Below, in pieces: positions 16,878-25,018 of a stretch of DNA of 64,000 nt (position 1 is its first letter; each line of letters begins with the position of its first letter). The DNA comes from Pseudomonas sp. dw_358. Its GTDB lineage: Bacteria > Pseudomonadota > Gammaproteobacteria > Pseudomonadales > Pseudomonadaceae. The notes beneath the pieces were generated by a model that worked only from the letters and a program-made list of their open reading frames with translations, was not told the origin of the DNA and ran no database searches. Both the position numbers and the translations under genes were made by a program. Location of the stretch: contig NZ_JAAVUX010000005.1 in the NCBI RefSeq assembly GCF_018449655.1, positions 1 to 64,000 on the forward strand, given 5' to 3'.

Positions 16878-18212
16878 TTGAATCGAAACTGGCGAGGCAC
16901 CCTGATTCGCCATCTGGCGTTGCTGGTCGGCGCCTGCCTGCTGGTGGGCCTGATCAGCGGGCATTACGGCGCCTGCCTGGCGATCGGCCTGGGCCTTTAC
17001 CTGGCCTGGACCCTGAAACAGTTGCTGCGCCTGCATGACTGGCTGCGTGAACGCAAACCCGATGAGCCGCCCCCTGACGGCCACGGTCTGTGGGGCGATG
17101 TCTTCGATAGCATTTATCACCTACAACGTCGCGACCAACGGGTACGGGGCCGGATGCAGGCGGTGATCGACCGCATCCAGGAGTCCACCGCCGCCCTCAA
17201 GGATGCGGTGATCATGCTCGACACCGACGGTAACCTCGAATGGTGGAACCGCGCCGCCGAAACCCTGATGGGCCTCAAGTCCCCTCAGGATGGGGGTCAA
17301 CCGGTGACTAACCTGGTCCGCCATCCGCGCTTCAAGGAATACTTCGAGCAAGAACATTTTCTCGAACCGCTGGAAATCCCCTCGCCCACCAACGACCGTA
17401 TCCGCCTGCAGTTGCACATCACTCGCTATGGCAACAACGAACACCTGATGCTGGTGCGCGACGTCACACGCATCCATCAGCTGGAGCAGATGCGCAAAGA
17501 TTTCATTGCCAACGTCTCCCATGAGTTGCGTACGCCGCTGACAGTGATCGCCGGCTACCTGGAAACACTGTTGGACAACGTCGAAGACGTCAATCCGCGC
17601 TGGGTCCGCGCACTGACGCAGATGTCGCAGCAGGGCAATCGCATGCAGTCCCTGCTCAACGACCTGCTGCTGCTGGCCAAGCTCGAAGCCACGGACTACC
17701 CCTCCGACAATCAGCCAGTGGCCATCGATCGACTGCTGGCCACGGTGGTCAGCGACGCCCAGGCGCTTTCGGCTGCCGGCAACCATGAGATAGCGCTGGA
17801 GGCGGCCCCTGGGGTACGCCTCAAGGGCAGCGAGTCAGAGCTGCGCAGTGCATTCTCCAACCTGATCTTCAATGCGGTGAAATACACCCAGGCCGAAGGG
17901 CGGATCCGTATTCGCTGGTGGGCCGACACTCAAGGCGCCCATCTCAGCGTGCAGGATTCCGGCCCTGGGATAGAGGCGCGGCATCTACCCCGCCTGACCG
18001 AGCGTTTCTACCGCGTCGACTCCAGCCGCGCCTCCACCACCGGAGGCACCGGGCTGGGCCTGGCCATCGTCAAACACGTGCTGATGCGCCACCGCGGGCG
18101 ACTGGAGATCAGCAGCGTGCCCGGCCACGGCAGCACCTTTACCTGCCACTTCGCGACCGCGCAATTGGCCAGTCGGACATATCCTGTTACCCAGGATGGC
18201 GCACTGGACTAG
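16878..18212 (+). CDS. phoR: phosphate-regulon sensor kinase PhoR
   Basis: A 444-residue histidine kinase: membrane-anchored N-terminus (two hydrophobic stretches within residues 8-45), a PAS-like region (about 90-190), HisKA with His215 in NVSHELRTPLTVIAGYLETL, and a HATPase_c domain with N box (FNAVKYT), DSGPGI and TGLGLAIVKH motifs. There is no large periplasmic sensor, as in other PhoR proteins that read phosphate status through PstSCAB and PhoU. I choose the TTG at 16878 (MNRNWRGTLIRH) because GAAAGGAC is 10 nt upstream and this matches Pseudomonas PhoR N-termini; ATG at 16851 would add nine residues. Confidence 0.95.
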   Translation: MNRNWRGTLIRHLALLVGACLLVGLISGHYGACLAIGLGLYLAWTLKQLLRLHDWLRERKPDEPPPDGHGLWGDVFDSIYHLQRRDQRVRGRMQAVIDRIQESTAALKDAVIMLDTDGNLEWWNRAAETLMGLKSPQDGGQPVTNLVRHPRFKEYFEQEHFLEPLEIPSPTNDRIRLQLHITRYGNNEHLMLVRDVTRIHQLEQMRKDFIANVSHELRTPLTVIAGYLETLLDNVEDVNPRWVRALTQMSQQGNRMQSLLNDLLLLAKLEATDYPSDNQPVAIDRLLATVVSDAQALSAAGNHEIALEAAPGVRLKGSESELRSAFSNLIFNAVKYTQAEGRIRIRWWADTQGAHLSVQDSGPGIEARHLPRLTERFYRVDSSRASTTGGTGLGLAIVKHVLMRHRGRLEISSVPGHGSTFTCHFATAQLASRTYPVTQDGALD

Positions 18213-18313
18213 GCAATCGACGATGCAATCGCTACATTGCATGACCATTGCCTACAACTCAGGCAGCGAAATCCTTCTTGTCTCTCAGTAAACGGAACCC
18301 GTAAAACTCCATC

Positions 18314-19654
18314 ATGGACCCTTCCCCTGGCTATACCCTCGCGTCGTTCTTCGCCGACTTCGGCATGATTCTCTTTGCTCTGATCCTGGTCTTGCTCAAC
18401 GGCTTCTTCGTTGCTGCCGAGTTCGCCATGGTCAAGCTACGCTCGACACGAGTCGAGGCCATCGCCAAGAAGAACGGCTGGAGCGGCCGTATTCTGCGGA
18501 CCGTTCATAGTGAACTGGACGCCTATCTCTCGGCGTGCCAGCTGGGTATCACCCTCGCCTCCCTTGGCCTGGGCTGGGTCGGCGAGCCCGCGTTCGCTCA
18601 CCTGCTGGCACCGTTGCTGGAAACCCTCGGCGTGCAGTCGGCAGAAGTGGTCAAGGGTGTTTCGTTCTTCAGCGCCTTCTTCGTCATCTCCTACCTGCAC
18701 ATCGTGGTCGGCGAGCTGGCACCCAAGTCGTGGGCGATCCGCAAACCCGAACTGTTGTCATTGTGGACGGCGGTGCCGCTGTACCTGTTCTACTGGGCGA
18801 TGTACCCGGCCATCTACCTGCTCAACAGCAGCGCCAACGGCATTCTGCGCATCGCCGGCCAAGGCGAGCCCGGCCCTCATCACGAGCACCACTACAGCCG
18901 CGACGAGCTGAAACTCATCCTGCACTCCAGCCGTGGCCAAGACCCCAGCGACCAAGGAATGCGCGTATTGGCGTCGGCGGTGGAGATGGGTGAACTTGAA
19001 GTGGTCGACTGGGCCAACTCCCGTGAAGACCTGGTGACCCTGGAGTTCAATGCGCCGCTCAAGGAGATCCTCGCCAAGTTCCGTCGGCACAAATTCAGCC
19101 GCTATCCGGTGTATGACACCGAGCGCGGCGAGTTCGTCGGCCTGCTGCACATCAAGGACCTGCTCCTGGAGCTGGCCGCACTGGATCACCTGCCCGAGTC
19201 GTTCAACCTGGCCGAGCTGACTCGTCCCCTGGAGCGTGTCTCGCGCCATATGCCGCTGTCCCGGCTGCTGGAGCAGTTCCGCAAAGGCGGCGCACACTTT
19301 GCGCTGGTCGAGGAAGCCGATGGCAAGATCATCGGCTACCTGACCATGGAAGACGTGCTGGAAGTACTCGTGGGCGATATCCAGGACGAGCACCGCAAGA
19401 CCGAGCGCGGCATTCTCGCCTACCAGCCCGGCAAGCTGCTGGTGCGCGGTGATACCCCGCTGTTCAAGGTCGAGCGGTTGCTGAGCGTCGACCTGGACCA
19501 CATCGAGGCCGAAACCCTGGCCGGCCTGATCTACGACACCCTCAAGCGGGTGCCCGAGGAAGAAGAGGTGCTGGAGGTCGAAGGCCTGCGCATCATCATC
19601 AAGAAGATGAAGGGCCCGAAAATCGTGCTGGCCAAGGTGCTGAAGATCGACTGA
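18314..19654 (+). CDS. CNNM/CorC (HlyC) family membrane transporter
   Basis: A 446-residue protein: DUF21/CNNM transmembrane domain (residues 1-200, with LVLLNGFFVAAEFAMVKLRSTR), paired CBS domains (about 215-345; PVYDTERGEFVGLLHIKDLLLE and IIGYLTMEDVLEVLVGDI), and a C-terminal CorC_HlyC domain with the DLDHIEAETLAGLIYDTLKRVPEEEE block. This family is implicated in magnesium or cobalt export; the old hemolysin label is misleading. It sits 101 bp after phoR and may be expressed with it. All domains are complete. Confidence 0.88.
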   Translation: MDPSPGYTLASFFADFGMILFALILVLLNGFFVAAEFAMVKLRSTRVEAIAKKNGWSGRILRTVHSELDAYLSACQLGITLASLGLGWVGEPAFAHLLAPLLETLGVQSAEVVKGVSFFSAFFVISYLHIVVGELAPKSWAIRKPELLSLWTAVPLYLFYWAMYPAIYLLNSSANGILRIAGQGEPGPHHEHHYSRDELKLILHSSRGQDPSDQGMRVLASAVEMGELEVVDWANSREDLVTLEFNAPLKEILAKFRRHKFSRYPVYDTERGEFVGLLHIKDLLLELAALDHLPESFNLAELTRPLERVSRHMPLSRLLEQFRKGGAHFALVEEADGKIIGYLTMEDVLEVLVGDIQDEHRKTERGILAYQPGKLLVRGDTPLFKVERLLSVDLDHIEAETLAGLIYDTLKRVPEEEEVLEVEGLRIIIKKMKGPKIVLAKVLKID

Positions 19655-19665
19655 CCGAACCAGCG

Positions 19666-20577
19666 CTATTTCTTGCCCAGCGCGACGCCGGGCAAGCTGC
19701 CTATCGGCTGGTTGAAGTCGTACGGAATAGACTCCAGCGCCAGGCCGACGTTGCGCTGAATGACGAAATGCAGGTGCGGGCCGTTGCTGTTCCCCGTATT
19801 GCCTGACTGCGCGAGCGGCGAGCCTACCTCGACCCGCTGGCCTTCACTGACATGCACAGAGCCCTGTGACAGGTGCAGATAGACGCCCATGGTGCCGTCG
19901 TCGTGCAGCACCCGGACGAAGTTTCCTGACGCCTCACTGGCCCCTTCCGGCTGATTGTTCTCGACCTTGACCACTACCCCGGCTCGCGCCGCGATGATCG
20001 GCGTGCCTCGGGGCATGGCGATGTCGATGGCATAGCGGGACTTGGGCGTAAAATGACTGAACTTGCCGTTCGGCCCCTGACTTTCACGGAACGGCCCACC
20101 CACCCACGGTAACGGATAAGCATAAGCCGTCGGCTGTTGGCCGGGGTCGCCGAGGGCATAGCGAAATTGCTGGCTATAACCAACCGGCTGGCCTGGCTTC
20201 TCGGCGGTGAGCCTGGTCAGGTCCAGGCTGGAACGGGGCGCGACCACTCGGCGGATATTGGCGACCGCGATGCTTTGCGCGTTCTTCACCCCTTTGAGGT
20301 CGAGCTCGACCTCCACCGGCGCATACAGCTCGTTGCGGGCGGTAAAGACCGTGTCCGAGCCGTTGCGCTTGATGTCCAGGTGCACCTGTTGCTCCAGGTG
20401 CTCGACCATTCGGTCCTGAAAGATCAGGACCTTCGCACCAGGGGTCGGCCGGTCGGTGTAATTGACCACGCCGTTGGCGTCGGTGAACTTGTAGATCGGC
20501 GCGGCGTAGAGGTGGCCCGCAAAAAATCCGCAGACCAACACCAGTGCCCGCCCTCTTTGGGAGGTAACCCTAGGCAC
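19666..20577 (-). CDS. M23-family peptidase with degenerate first zinc ligand
   Basis: A 303-residue exported protein with signal peptide (ALVLVCGFFAGHLYA) and an N-terminal DUF4124-like module (APIYKFTDANGVVNYTDRP). The C-terminal LytM/M23 fold (about residues 170-290) has RYAIDIAMPRGTPIIAARAGVV and GNSNGPHLHFVIQ. HLHF and the Asp ligand are present, but the His usually four residues before that Asp is Arg (RYAID), so zinc-dependent cell-wall hydrolysis is uncertain. It overlaps the end of the upstream response-regulator gene by 8 nt if GTG at 20577 is the start; GTG at 20607 is also possible. Confidence 0.8.
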   Translation of the reverse strand: MPRVTSQRGRALVLVCGFFAGHLYAAPIYKFTDANGVVNYTDRPTPGAKVLIFQDRMVEHLEQQVHLDIKRNGSDTVFTARNELYAPVEVELDLKGVKNAQSIAVANIRRVVAPRSSLDLTRLTAEKPGQPVGYSQQFRYALGDPGQQPTAYAYPLPWVGGPFRESQGPNGKFSHFTPKSRYAIDIAMPRGTPIIAARAGVVVKVENNQPEGASEASGNFVRVLHDDGTMGVYLHLSQGSVHVSEGQRVEVGSPLAQSGNTGNSNGPHLHFVIQRNVGLALESIPYDFNQPIGSLPGVALGKK

Positions 20578-21466
20578 CCGGCACAAAGTGCTTCTGCGCC
20601 GTGCCACGGGCGATCAACCGGGAGATGTAGTCCAGTTTCTGCGCATCTTGATCGACAAACTTGAAGGTCAGTTGCAGCCAGTCACTGTCCGGCTTGGCCT
20701 CGAACGCCGAGATGGCGTGCAAGTAGCCGTTGAGGCGTGCGGTTTCGTCGTTCTCGCCCTGCTCCAGGTCCAATACCGCAGCGTCGAGAATCTGCGGCAA
20801 GACTTCACCGCGCTTGACCACCAACAACGCCTCCTTGAGGCTCAGAGCCTTGATGACGCAAGCCTGGGTGCCGCTGGACAGACGCAGCTGGCCTTGACCG
20901 CGACCCGTTGGGCTCGCTGAAGCCGGGGCGGCAGGGGCGGCCCGTGTCGGCGCTGGCGCAGCGCCGGGGGTCGGCCGCGAAGCCGCCGCCGTCTGCGGCT
21001 TGCCACCGGTCAGAGCGCTCAGGGATTCGTTAGCCAGGCCGGTCTGGGTGCGTACCGGCGCGCCGGCCATGGCGGCTTCCAGCTTGCCGACCTTGTGCAG
21101 CGCCTTTTTGACCTTGGTCAGCAGCTGCTCGTTGGTGAACGGCTTGCCCACGAAGTCGGAGACACCGGCCTGGATGGCCTGCACCACGTTCTCCTTGTCG
21201 CCGCGGCTGGTCACCATGATGAACGGCAGGGTTTTCATGTGATCTTGCTGACGCGTCCAGCTGAGCAACTCGAGACCGGACATTTCCGGCATTTCCCAGT
21301 CGCAGAGAACCAGATCAAAGGTTTCGCGCATCATCAGCGCCTGAGCCTTGCGACCATTGACGGCGTCTTCGATCTGCATGCCCGCAAAGGCATTACGCAG
21401 GCCCTTTTTCACGAGATCGCGAATGAAGGGCGCATCATCCACCACCAATACACTGATCTTGCTCAT
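20570..21466 (-). CDS. response regulator with unclassified C-terminal domain
   Basis: A 298-residue protein. Residues 1-125 are a CheY-type receiver with Asp10-Asp11, Asp56 (LCDWEMPEMSG) and Lys in VGKPFTNEQLL. A proline/alanine-rich linker (about 150-190) leads to a C-terminal domain (about 195-298: GTQACVIKALSLKEALLVV ... WLQLTFKFVDQDAQKLDYISRLIA). I cannot place this last domain; its ending resembles PilZ folds, without the RxxxR and DxSxxG motifs. It is translationally overlapped with the M23 peptidase gene and lies between the phosphate genes, but no partner kinase is adjacent. Confidence 0.85.
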   Translation of the reverse strand: MSKISVLVVDDAPFIRDLVKKGLRNAFAGMQIEDAVNGRKAQALMMRETFDLVLCDWEMPEMSGLELLSWTRQQDHMKTLPFIMVTSRGDKENVVQAIQAGVSDFVGKPFTNEQLLTKVKKALHKVGKLEAAMAGAPVRTQTGLANESLSALTGGKPQTAAASRPTPGAAPAPTRAAPAAPASASPTGRGQGQLRLSSGTQACVIKALSLKEALLVVKRGEVLPQILDAAVLDLEQGENDETARLNGYLHAISAFEAKPDSDWLQLTFKFVDQDAQKLDYISRLIARGTAQKHFVPGA

Positions 21467-21596
21467 CGACCACTCCTGAAGTTCCCGGCCAGCATACCGC
21501 CAACGGATCGCTCTACGCCAAGCTTCACCGGGAATGTTTCTCCCTCGCTGCTGCTGTCAGCGCGCGGGCCACGAAAATTCGTACCCGCGAAAACGC

Positions 21597-21621
21597 AAAT
21601 GCCCGGCTGAGCCGGGCATTT
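21597..21621 (-). terminator. intrinsic terminator of the pst-phoU operon
   Basis: Perfect 11-bp arms AAATGCCCGGC and GCCGGGCATTT with a 3-nt loop, 17 bp after the phoU stop. On the minus strand the stem ends in ATTTGCGTTTTCG. Confidence 0.8.
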
Positions 21622-21637
21622 CTTTCTCGGGGCAGTC

Positions 21638-22396
21638 TTATTTATCGTCCGCCTGCGGGAGAACATTAGCGCTATCGCTGAAGCCTTGCACTTCTTCTTT
21701 CATGCGCTTGAGGCCCAAGTGACGGACGTCAGTACCGCGCACCAGGTAAATCACCAGCTCGGAAATGTTGCGGGCGTGGTCGCCGATGCGTTCCAGCGAG
21801 CGCAGAACCCAGATCACGTTCAATACGCGAGAGATCGAGCGCGGGTCTTCCATCATGTAGGTAACCAGCTCGCGCAAGGCGGTCTTGTATTCCCGATCGA
21901 TGGTCTTGTCGTACTGCGCCACCGACAGCGCCAGGTCGGCATCGAAGCGGGCGAAGGCGTCCAGTGCATCGCGGACCATGCTGCGGACCTGATCGCCGAT
22001 GTGACGAACCTCGACATAGCCACGGGGAGATTCGCCCTCTTCGCACAACTGAATAGCGCGGCGAGCAATCTTGGTCGACTCGTCGCCGATGCGCTCCAGA
22101 TCGATGACCGACTTGGAGATGCTGATGATCAAGCGCAAGTCCGAAGCCGCTGGCTGGCGGCGAGCGAGGATGCGCAGGCACTCCTCGTCGATGTTACGCT
22201 CCATCTGGTTGATTTCGTCATCCACGTCCCGCACCTGCTGAGCCAGGCCCGAGTCAGCCTCGATCAGTGCGGTCACTGCGTCGTTGACCTGTTTTTCGAC
22301 CAGCCCGCCCATCGCCAGCAGGTGGCTGCGCACCTCCTCGAGTTCGGCGTTGAATTGCTGCGAAATGTGATGGGTGAGGCTGTCTTTATCGATCAT
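21638..22396 (-). CDS. phoU: phosphate transport regulator PhoU
   Basis: A 252-residue all-helical protein made of two PhoU repeats (about 20-110 and 120-215). Metal-site motifs such as EEVRSHLLAMGGLVEKQV and ERIGDHARNISE are recognisable. It links the PstSCAB transporter to PhoR, keeping the regulon off when phosphate is plentiful. I start at 22396 (MIDKDSLTHH); the longer frame reads through a repeat-like spacer. It is the last gene of the pst operon, 118 bp after pstB, a gap containing AGCTACAAGCTTCACGC-type short intergenic repeats, and is followed by an intrinsic terminator. Confidence 0.96.
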   Translation of the reverse strand: MIDKDSLTHHISQQFNAELEEVRSHLLAMGGLVEKQVNDAVTALIEADSGLAQQVRDVDDEINQMERNIDEECLRILARRQPAASDLRLIISISKSVIDLERIGDESTKIARRAIQLCEEGESPRGYVEVRHIGDQVRSMVRDALDAFARFDADLALSVAQYDKTIDREYKTALRELVTYMMEDPRSISRVLNVIWVLRSLERIGDHARNISELVIYLVRGTDVRHLGLKRMKEEVQGFSDSANVLPQADDK

Positions 22397-22514
22397 GGTC
22401 GCTCCGCAACAGCGTTGAGCTACAAGCTTCACGCTGCAAGTTGATATAAGTTGATCAAAACTCACCGCCAACCCGTTCAGTCAGCGGTTTGAAGCTCACA
22501 GCTCACCGCTGCTT

Positions 22515-23330
22515 CTAGCCATAGCGACCGGTGATGTAATCCTCGGTCTGCTTGAGCGTCGGGTTGGTAAACAGGGTGTCGGTATTGCCGTACTCCACCA
22601 GCTTGCCCATGTGCAGAAAGGCCGTGTAATCAGATACGCGCGCCGCCTGCTGCATGTTGTGAGTGACGATCACAATGGTGTACCTGGATTTCAATTCGTA
22701 GATCAGCTCTTCCACTTTGAGGGTGGAAATCGGATCAAGGGCCGAGCACGGCTCATCGAGCAGCAGCACTTCGGGCTCCACCGCAATGGTGCGAGCGATC
22801 ACCAGGCGTTGCTGCTGGCCACCGGAAAGGCCCAACGCCGAGTCGTGCAGACGGTCCTTGACCTCATCCCACAGCGCTGCAGCCCGCAACGCCCACTCAA
22901 CGGCTTCGTCCAGCACGCGCTTCTTGTTGATGCCCTGGATACGCAGGCCGTACACCACGTTCTCGTAGATGGTCTTGGGAAACGGGTTGGGCTTCTGGAA
23001 CACCATGCCCACGCGGCGACGCAACTCGGCGACATCTTCACCGCGGGCATAGATGTTACGGCCCTCAAGGTTGATGGCGCCTTCCACCCGGCAGTCATCC
23101 AGCAGGTCATTCATGCGATTGAAGGTGCGCAACAGGGTCGACTTGCCACAGCCAGAGGGCCCGATAAACGCAGTCACGCGCTGCTTGGGGATATTCAAGG
23201 CGACATCGAACAAGGCCTGCTTGGCCCCATAGAACAGGTTCAGGCCGGGCACCTCGATGGCCACAGTCTCCTCTTCCATGCTGCGGACCGGCTTGTAGCG
23301 CCCGATACCACGGGCTCGGTTGATGTCCAT
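22515..23330 (-). CDS. pstB: phosphate ABC transporter ATP-binding protein PstB
   Basis: A 271-residue ABC ATPase: Walker [10 protein letters not shown], signature LSGGQQQRL, Walker [15 protein letters not shown] and the switch His in [16 protein letters not shown]. It carries the PstB-specific [11 protein letters not shown] start of the domain and the [15 protein letters not shown]-loop region. It energises phosphate import through PstC-PstA. Its ATG at 23330 overlaps the pstA stop (TGATG). The short extra N-terminus ([21 protein letters not shown]) is normal for pseudomonads. Confidence 0.97.
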   Translation of the reverse strand: MDINRARGIGRYKPVRSMEEETVAIEVPGLNLFYGAKQALFDVALNIPKQRVTAFIGPSGCGKSTLLRTFNRMNDLLDDCRVEGAINLEGRNIYARGEDVAELRRRVGMVFQKPNPFPKTIYENVVYGLRIQGINKKRVLDEAVEWALRAAALWDEVKDRLHDSALGLSGGQQQRLVIARTIAVEPEVLLLDEPCSALDPISTLKVEELIYELKSRYTIVIVTHNMQQAARVSDYTAFLHMGKLVEYGNTDTLFTNPTLKQTEDYITGRYG

Positions 23331-25018
23331 CAATCCTCCAACGTCTTGTACTTTTCACGCAGGTGGTTGCGCAGGGCCACCGCCGACAGGTTGAGCAGGG
23401 CAATCACCAGCACCAGCAGCAACGCGGTGGCGTACACCAACGGTCGTGCGGCCTCGACGTTCGGGCTCTGAAAGCCCACGTCGTAGATGTGAAAGCCCAG
23501 GTGCATGATTTTCTGGTCCAGGTGCAGATACGGGTAATTGCCGTCCACCGGCAGTGACGGCGCCATCTTCACCACGCCCACCAGCATCAGGGGAGCCACT
23601 TCACCAGCCGCCCGGGCCACAGCCAGAATCATGCCCGTCATCATTGCCGGACTGGCCATGGGCAGGACGATTTTCCACAGTGTCTCGGACTGCGTGGCGC
23701 CCAGCGCCAGCGAGCCTTCGCGCAGCGAGCGCGGGATACGTGCCAGGCCCTCCTCCGTCGCCACAATGACCACCGGCACCGCCAGCAGGGCGAGGGTCAA
23801 CGACGCCCATAGCAGACCCGGGGTACCAAAGGTCGGCGCCGGCAGGGCCTCGGGGAAAAACAGCCGGTCCAGCGAACCGCCCAGAACGTAAACGAAAAAA
23901 CCAAGACCAAACACGCCGTAGACGATCGCCGGCACACCCGCCAGGTTATTCACGGCAATGCGGATCAGCCGCGTGACCAGGCCCTGGCGGGCGTACTCGC
24001 GTAGGTAGACCGCCGCAAGCACGCCAAACGGGGTGACGATCATGGCCATGATCAGGGTCATCATCACCGTGCCGAAGATGGCCGGGAACACGCCGCCCTC
24101 GGTGTTCGCCTCCCGCGGATCTTCGCTGAGAAAGGCCCAGATATTGCGCCAGTACTGCACCGATTTCGTCCAGGTGCTCATGGCATTGGGCCGTGTCGCG
24201 CGTACCACTTTGCCCAGTGGAATCTCGATCGCGCGACCGTTGGCGTCCTGGGCGGTCAGGCTGTCACGGTTGATCTGGGCATGCAGCGCCACCAATTGCG
24301 TCTCGACATCGCGATACCGCCCTTGCAGTTCACCACGCTCGGACTCCAGATCCGCCTGGGCGGCGGCATCCAGCTTGCCGGCCATTTCCAGCTTGCGGCC
24401 CTGCAGGCGCAAGCGTTCGAGCTGCGCGTTGATGCCTCCGATCTCGTTCTTCTCCAAGTGCTCGAGCTCATCGCTCAAGGCCCGGACACGCTCGATGCGT
24501 TGCTGCAACTGCGGCCAGGCCTCGGCCCCCTGGGCGACGGTTTGGCCGCCTTCCTTGACGTCGAGCAGACGGCCGTAAAAGTTGCCCCACTCCCGGCGCT
24601 CCAGGGTCATCAGTTCCGGTGGCGTGCGCTTGTGCTCCAGCCAATCGCCAACGATCCACTGGAAATCACTGCCGTTGATGTCACGATTGCCGACCTTGAT
24701 CAGCTCACGGGTCAGGAATTCCGCTCCCGTCCCCGCGACGGGAAGCCCCGCGCTCTTGAGACGCTCGCGCGGCACCTGTTCGTGCTCGACCACCTCGCCG
24801 ATGACCGTTTCTACCGGCTGGCCCGGCACGCTGTACACGCCTTCCACCAGTTCAGCCGGCCAGAAGTGACCCAGCCCACGCACGCCGATGATCACCAGCA
24901 GCCCCAGGGTCATGATCACGGCCAGCGACACCGCCCCGGCACTCATCCATACCCCGGGCGCACCGCTCCTACACCAGCGAGTGAGCGAGTGCGTCTGCAC
25001 TTTTTCTCCGGCCTTCAC
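23330..25018 (-). CDS. pstA: phosphate ABC transporter permease PstA, long form
   Basis: A 562-residue permease, nearly twice the E. coli length. After one N-terminal helix (about 26-50) comes an insertion of about 230 residues (50-290) with a strongly predicted coiled coil ([21 protein letters not shown] and following), consistent with the DUF3333-containing PstA form. The C-terminal 250 residues are the usual MetI-type permease with the EAA loop ([24 protein letters not shown]). The GTG start overlaps the pstC stop by 4 nt. It forms the inner-membrane channel with PstC; the function of the insertion is not known to me. Confidence 0.94.
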   Translation of the reverse strand: MKAGEKVQTHSLTRWCRSGAPGVWMSAGAVSLAVIMTLGLLVIIGVRGLGHFWPAELVEGVYSVPGQPVETVIGEVVEHEQVPRERLKSAGLPVAGTGAEFLTRELIKVGNRDINGSDFQWIVGDWLEHKRTPPELMTLERREWGNFYGRLLDVKEGGQTVAQGAEAWPQLQQRIERVRALSDELEHLEKNEIGGINAQLERLRLQGRKLEMAGKLDAAAQADLESERGELQGRYRDVETQLVALHAQINRDSLTAQDANGRAIEIPLGKVVRATRPNAMSTWTKSVQYWRNIWAFLSEDPREANTEGGVFPAIFGTVMMTLIMAMIVTPFGVLAAVYLREYARQGLVTRLIRIAVNNLAGVPAIVYGVFGLGFFVYVLGGSLDRLFFPEALPAPTFGTPGLLWASLTLALLAVPVVIVATEEGLARIPRSLREGSLALGATQSETLWKIVLPMASPAMMTGMILAVARAAGEVAPLMLVGVVKMAPSLPVDGNYPYLHLDQKIMHLGFHIYDVGFQSPNVEAARPLVYATALLLVLVIALLNLSAVALRNHLREKYKTLED

